From an uncultured cyanobacterium (lineage in GTDB: Bacteria; Cyanobacteriota; Cyanobacteriia; CAKZMO01): a stretch of DNA of 39,333 nucleotides. Positions within the stretch are counted from its first letter, which is position 1. Every line of letters begins with the position of its first letter. A model generated the notes under the pieces. That model did not search any database. It had not been told where the DNA came from and saw only the letters and a list, made by a program, of their open reading frames with translations. Positions 35,803-39,333 of the stretch are shown here, one piece after another. The DNA is taken from positions 1 through 39,333 of the forward strand of contig CAKZMO010000377.1 of the NCBI GenBank assembly GCA_937128595.1. Direction: 5' to 3'. Both the position numbers and the translations under genes were made by a program.

Positions 35803-37551
35803 ATGACTGTGGAACCGCTACAACCGAACGCTCCCCGCTCCCAGGGAATGGCTGATTTTCAGTTCGACTCTATTGATGTTGCACTCGCTGAACTGAAAGC
35901 GGGACGAGCGATTGTCGTCGTCGATGACGAAAACCGCGAGAACGAAGGTGATGTGATCTGTGCGGCGCAATTTGCTACGCCAGATATGATCAATTTCATG
36001 GCGGTAGAGGCACGGGGGCTGATCTGCTTAGCGATGATGGGCGATCGCCTCGATGAACTTGACTTGCCGCTAATGGTTAGCAACAAAGCTGATGAGAGTG
36101 AGCAAACGGCATTCACAGTCAGCATCGATGCAGCAATTCATCTTGGTGTGACCACCGGGATCTCAGCTGAAGATCGGGCACGGACAATTCAGGCGACGAT
36201 CGACTCGCGCACTCGTCCGAGTGATCTGCGCCGACCTGGACACATTTTTCCTCTGCGAGCCAAAGAAGGGGGAGTGTTGAAGCGCGCAGGCCATACAGAA
36301 GCCGGGGTCGATTTGTCACGGATGGCAGGATTGTATCCCGCTGGAGTGATTTGCGAAATCCAAAACCCTGACGGTTCGATGTCGAGGTTGCCGGAGCTGA
36401 TTGAATACGCTCGTCACCATAACTTGAAGCTGATTAGCATCGCTGATCTGATCAGCTATCGCCTTCAGCACGAACGGTTTGTCAAGCGTGAAACGGTTGC
36501 TGAATTGCCGTCTCAATTTGGTCAGTTTAAGGTCTACGCTTACCGTAATTTGCTCGACGATTCTGAGCATGTCGCCATTGTGAAAGGCAATCCCGAGACC
36601 TTTGAGGAGCATCCTATCCTGGTGCGGGTTCACTCGGAATGCCTGACGGGAGATGCTCTTGGCTCTCTGCGGTGTGACTGCCGGGGACAGCTCCATGCCG
36701 CTCTTAAGATGATTGAATCTGCTGGAGCGGGTGTTGTAGTCTATCTGCGCCAAGAAGGTCGAGGCATTGGCCTCGTGAACAAGCTCAAAGCCTATACCCT
36801 TCAGGATCTAGGTCTTGATACAGTTGCGGCTAACGAGGAACTAGGGTTCCAAGCGGATCAGCGCAACTACGGCATGGGAGCGCAGATTTTGAATGACATT
36901 GGAGTGCGACAGTTTTGTCTGATTACAAATAATCCTCGAAAGATCGCGGGACTCAAGGGCTACGGTCTTGAAATGGTTGATCGAGTGCCGCTACTGATTG
37001 AAGCTAACCCTTACAACATGGCGTATTTGGCAACCAAAGCCGAAAAGTTAGGTCACCTCTTGCTTCAGACTTATCTAGTGACTCTAGCGCTCCAATGGAA
37101 TGATGAACCGCTGCCTGTGTCGCAACGCTACGAACGACTGGAAAAGCTGCGGCACTTAGCACAAACTCACGATTTGCTGGTGCAAGAGGAGGCTCGTCCG
37201 GTAGCGATCGCCCTATTTGGGCGCACCTCCTTGACGGTTCATATGGGGTTTGACCAAGCCAATCTAGCATCTCCTGACTGGTATAAAGATGAGAGCCACC
37301 CCTACGTAAAGGCGATCGCCCAAATTTTGGATGAAATTGCCACGTGGACTCAGATTCAGCACTTGGAGTTTTTGGTGTCAACTGGGCAAGATCCGCTGAC
37401 GAACTTGCGTGTGCAGTTGACGCGTCAGGTGTTTTATCTAAGTCCAAACAACTCCGACCAAGGTGTTATGCCCTCATCGGTGTGTCCTGCATTGGAAACT
37501 CAGCGCATTTACTCATTTTCAACTCACATGCCTCAAACGTTACCTGTTTAG
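35803..37551 (+). CDS. ribBA: Bifunctional riboflavin biosynthesis protein RibBA
   Basis: A fusion of 3,4-dihydroxy-2-butanone-4-phosphate synthase (RibB) and GTP cyclohydrolase II (RibA), the two entry enzymes of riboflavin synthesis. The RibB part shows the metal/substrate loop VVVDDENRENEGD and AGHTEAGVDL. The RibA part has the zinc cysteines in CLTGDALGSLRCDCRGQ and the motif YLRQEGRGIGL. After RibA comes an extension of more than 100 residues (ARPVAIALFGRTSLTVHMGF, ETQRIYSFSTH) found in cyanobacterial RibBA and of unknown role. The start is uncertain: TTG at 35746, ATG at 35803 and ATG at 35848 are in frame and none has a good ribosome site. 35803 is a compromise. Confidence 0.94.
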   Translation: MTVEPLQPNAPRSQGMADFQFDSIDVALAELKAGRAIVVVDDENRENEGDVICAAQFATPDMINFMAVEARGLICLAMMGDRLDELDLPLMVSNKADESEQTAFTVSIDAAIHLGVTTGISAEDRARTIQATIDSRTRPSDLRRPGHIFPLRAKEGGVLKRAGHTEAGVDLSRMAGLYPAGVICEIQNPDGSMSRLPELIEYARHHNLKLISIADLISYRLQHERFVKRETVAELPSQFGQFKVYAYRNLLDDSEHVAIVKGNPETFEEHPILVRVHSECLTGDALGSLRCDCRGQLHAALKMIESAGAGVVVYLRQEGRGIGLVNKLKAYTLQDLGLDTVAANEELGFQADQRNYGMGAQILNDIGVRQFCLITNNPRKIAGLKGYGLEMVDRVPLLIEANPYNMAYLATKAEKLGHLLLQTYLVTLALQWNDEPLPVSQRYERLEKLRHLAQTHDLLVQEEARPVAIALFGRTSLTVHMGFDQANLASPDWYKDESHPYVKAIAQILDEIATWTQIQHLEFLVSTGQDPLTNLRVQLTRQVFYLSPNNSDQGVMPSSVCPALETQRIYSFSTHMPQTLPV

Positions 37552-37589
37552 CGGCAGACGAATAAGGTTAGGGAAAAGGGCGGATATAA

Positions 37590-37748
37590 TTGGCTACAGA
37601 AGACCTGACTCAGCAACAATTAAGATTGCAGGACGCTTCCTCGTGTTGTGCATTGGCAAAGCAGGCAAACGATAAGGTGGCGATCGCCAATCTCATTCTT
37701 GCGATACAAACTTGTGATATGGAGTCGCCTTACAGAAGGATGAGATAA
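37590..37748 (+). CDS. Possible 52-residue small protein upstream of cp12
   Basis: A frame from TTG at 37590 reads LATEDLTQQQLRLQDASSCC and continues to a TAA at 37748. AAAAGGGCGG lies about 8 nt upstream and may serve as a ribosome site. It is helix-forming, with a CC pair, and contains a HIP1 site. I do not recognise a family. It could equally be a leader region of cp12. Confidence 0.25.
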   Translation: MATEDLTQQQLRLQDASSCCALAKQANDKVAIANLILAIQTCDMESPYRRMR

Positions 37749-37801
37749 TCTAGATAGAAAGTGTAGAGTAAAAAAGAAAGCACTCAATTTGGGATAAGTC
37801 T

Positions 37802-38023
37802 ATGACTGATATTGATAACAAAATCGAGCAAGAGCGAGAGCGTGCTCGCGCTGTTTGTGATAGCGAAGGCGCTTCTTCTGGCGAATGTGCAGTTGCATGG
37901 GATTCTGTGGAAGAAATGCAGGCTGAAGCAGCTCACCAGCGCGACCAGCCCAAGAAAAACTCGCTTGAGTCTTATTGCGAAGACAACCCCGAAGCGGCAG
38001 AGTGCCGTATTTACGACGACTAA
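37802..38023 (+). CDS. cp12: CP12 Calvin-cycle redox regulator
   Basis: A 73-residue disordered protein that under oxidising conditions links GAPDH and phosphoribulokinase into an inactive complex, switching off the Calvin cycle in the dark. Both cysteine pairs are present: C19/C29 (VCDSEGASSGEC) and C59/C68 (YCEDNPEAAEC). The core AWDSVEEMQAEAAHQ and the acidic end ECRIYDD, which enters the GAPDH active site, are intact. This is the canonical full form without a CBS domain. A strong terminator lies 113 bp downstream. Confidence 0.96.
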   Translation: MTDIDNKIEQERERARAVCDSEGASSGECAVAWDSVEEMQAEAAHQRDQPKKNSLESYCEDNPEAAECRIYDD

Positions 38024-38136
38024 TCCTCCTCACTACACTGTCGTTAGCCGTGTTGCGACAGACTGCACTGCAACATGCAGGGCGCTTATGTCTGTTAAAA
38101 CCTGGTTCGTTTCGGATTATTGAGTAGCCAAATTAT

Positions 38137-38173
38137 CTGGGAGAGCGATCGCCAAGACGTTCTCCCAGTTTTT
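38137..38173 (+). terminator. Rho-independent terminator of cp12
   Basis: CTGGGAGA (38137-38144) pairs with TCTCCCAG (38161-38168), followed by TTTTT. The 16-nt loop contains a HIP1 octamer GCGATCGC. Confidence 0.8.
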
Positions 38174-38285
38174 GGTGATGTTCTATCATTCATGGGCGCA
38201 TCTAGGGTAAAAAGGTAAGCGCGATTTGTTCTCTTAGATTCGTTTAGGAATGAGTCTTTCAGGAATCAGTTCAAAGGGGATCGCC

Positions 38286-38834
38286 ATGTTCGATGAGCCT
38301 CTCATTCTCGAATTGCCGACCCCTGATGCGACACGAGAACTAGGGATATTGATGGGGCGATCGCTCCCTGCAGGCAGCATTTTGCTGCTAAATGGTGAGC
38401 TGGGTAGTGGCAAAACGACTCTTGTGCAAGGCATCGGAAAAGGGCTTGGCATTGCCGATCTAATTGTTAGCCCCACCTTTGTATTGGTCAATGAATATGA
38501 CGATGGGCGCATTCCTCTTTACCACTTCGATTTGTATCGCCTCAACGCTGAAGAAGCCGATGCTCTAGCAATTGAAACCTACTGGGACAGCCGAGAATAT
38601 GAACCTGGCATTGTTGCAATTGAATGGGCTGACCGACTAGGCGATCGCCCGCCTGGTTATCTCTCCATGAATTTGTCAACGGCTCCTGTCGCCACCTCCT
38701 CACCAATCAGTCAACAGTCTATATCTGAATCTAGCCTTAGTTCAGGGATAGAACACTACGCCCATATCCAATGCATTGGAACTGATTTTGGATTTCAGCC
38801 TTTGTGGGAATCCCTCAAAAACTATAAAACTTGA
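38286..38834 (+). CDS. tsaE: tRNA threonylcarbamoyladenosine biosynthesis ATPase TsaE
   Basis: The P-loop ATPase that works with TsaB and TsaD to make t6A37 in ANN-decoding tRNAs. Walker A is NGELGSGKTT; the family motif SPTFVLVNEYDD and YHFDLYRL follow, as does IEWADRLGDRPP. The start at 38286 (MFDEPLILELPT) is chosen because AAAGGGGA sits about 6 nt upstream; an ATG at 38250 would add 12 residues. Compared with the E. coli protein it carries a longer Ser-rich C-terminal part (SSPISQQSISESSLSS). The neighbours are unrelated. Confidence 0.93.
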   Translation: MFDEPLILELPTPDATRELGILMGRSLPAGSILLLNGELGSGKTTLVQGIGKGLGIADLIVSPTFVLVNEYDDGRIPLYHFDLYRLNAEEADALAIETYWDSREYEPGIVAIEWADRLGDRPPGYLSMNLSTAPVATSSPISQQSISESSLSSGIEHYAHIQCIGTDFGFQPLWESLKNYKT

Positions 38835-39013
38835 GCGAAGTCTCCGATTTTTAGGAACAGGTTATTTACAATGATGTCGTAAATCTTGTGGTGGAACTTG
38901 AACGGTAAGCTCCACTTGTAGGATGCTTGTTTAAATTTGGGTTGAGTGCGATCGCACGGTTCGATACGGAGTACAGGCGGGTATACAAACAACAAGCTGA
39001 GGAGAAAACTCCT

Positions 39014-39154
39014 ATGACCGATCAAAATCGAGGCATTATGAAATTTGAAGGAGCTGACAATCCGCTAGCCGTTGTGGTTTCTAGCGTAGTTATTTTAGGT
39101 GGAATTGCGGCGCTCATTGTGTGGGCATTGCAATCTGCCTATGCGTTCAACTAG
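39014..39154 (+). CDS. 46-residue single-helix membrane protein
   Basis: A tiny protein with GAGGAG upstream of the ATG at 39014. The N-terminus is polar (MTDQNRGIMKFEGADN) and one hydrophobic segment spans about residues 18-40 (AVVVSSVVILGGIAALIVWA), ending SAYAFN. Size and layout recall small thylakoid subunits of photosystem, cytochrome b6f or NDH-1 complexes, but it matches none that I recognise with certainty. A weak hairpin (CCTCAC/GTGAGG, 39190-39212) follows. Confidence 0.65.
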   Translation: MTDQNRGIMKFEGADNPLAVVVSSVVILGGIAALIVWALQSAYAFN

Positions 39155-39242
39155 GCCGACTTAGTATTACACTGTCAGCTTCGGAGAGACCTCACATCTG
39201 GGTTAAGTGAGGTTGACTGCCGCTGCAAAGTTGTGGGCTGAT

Positions 39243-39277
39243 GTTGACCTATAGAAGCTGGCTTTTCTGTGGTCAAC
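39243..39277. other. Stem-loop after the small membrane protein gene
   Basis: GTTGACC (39243-39249) pairs with GGTCAAC (39271-39277); the 21-nt interior also has AGAAGC/GCTTTTCT partial pairing. It lies 88 bp past the stop and 5 bp before the terminal repeat element. Function unknown. Confidence 0.45.
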
Positions 39278-39282
39278 TGCTA

Positions 39283-39333
39283 AGAGGATGTTTGAGAAGT
39301 CGTCAATGCTACTTCAGATCCCCCCTAGCCCCC
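39283..39333. repeat. Left part of an inverted-repeat element, cut by window end
   Basis: The sequence at 39283-39300 (AGAGGATGTTTGAGAAGT) is the inverted counterpart of 128-145. Bases 39303-39333 are identical to bases 1-31. Joined across that overlap, the two window ends would form one element of about 165 bp with 18-bp terminal inverted repeats. Confidence 0.7.

Noticed and set aside
1-39333. The contig as a complete 39-kb circular plasmid.
   Set aside because: The 31-bp end identity allows it, but the content is essential chromosomal genes with no replication or partition gene, and the overlap lies inside a dispersed-type repeat.
1-39333. CRISPR arrays, prophage genes or toxin-antitoxin pairs.
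   Set aside because: No regularly spaced direct repeats, phage structural genes or paired small toxin/antitoxin frames were seen.

Overview
The window is cyanobacterial chromosome. The evidence is a complete set of cyanobacterium-typical genes (CP12, cyAbrB-type regulator, bacterial-type NrtABCD nitrate importer, ferredoxin-dependent NirA and NarB, RNA-binding RRM protein next to rpsU, GlgA, long RibBA, a bilin-type GAF sensor kinase) and very frequent HIP1 octamers (GCGATCGC). An ABC-type nitrate importer instead of NrtP, the MITE-like repeats and the many decayed genes suggest a freshwater or terrestrial, probably filamentous, lineage. I cannot name the genus.

Layout. 1-1100: a repeat element cut by the window edge, a MITE-like hairpin element and a decayed type I restriction specificity gene. 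1132-4672: hemJ and hemB on the minus strand, then an amidase on the plus strand. 4673-6526: a decayed YaiI/DUF188 gene and about 1.3 kb without an intact gene. 6527-9555: cyAbrB regulator CalA, two small uncharacterised proteins, a phosphoribosyltransferase and a Na+/Ca2+ antiporter remnant. 10008-16366: P2A calcium pump, a hydrolase-fold protein lacking catalytic residues, a DUF2470 protein and glycogen synthase. 16367-18338: tandem palindromic elements, an inositol-phosphatase-family enzyme and a gene-poor stretch. 18339-22005: a REC-PAS-GAF-GAF histidine kinase whose first GAF looks like a DXCF-class cyanobacteriochrome, then rbp and rpsU. 22131-32441: the nitrate assimilation operon, read on the minus strand from an NtcA-type promoter. 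32580-39154: GH3-family enzyme, argC, ribBA, CP12, tsaE and a tiny membrane protein.

The nitrate operon is the functional centre: nirA-nrtB-nrtA-nrtC-nrtD-narB-(nitrate reductase associated protein). It imports nitrate with an ABC transporter, reduces it to nitrite (NarB) and then to ammonium (NirA). The permease gene lies before the binding-protein gene, the reverse of the textbook nirA-nrtABCD-narB order. The predicted promoter is a perfect GTA-N8-TAC box with a -10 element 21 nt downstream, giving a leader of about 350 nt before nirA.

Mobile and structural features are notable. There are three copies of a ~102-bp TATA-ended palindromic element, with base changes that preserve pairing, a second palindromic family abutting one copy, and a 31-bp exact identity between the two window ends lying inside another inverted-repeat element. 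Several genes are in decay (hsdS, yaiI, a CaCA antiporter). I see no tRNA, rRNA, CRISPR array or intact transposase.
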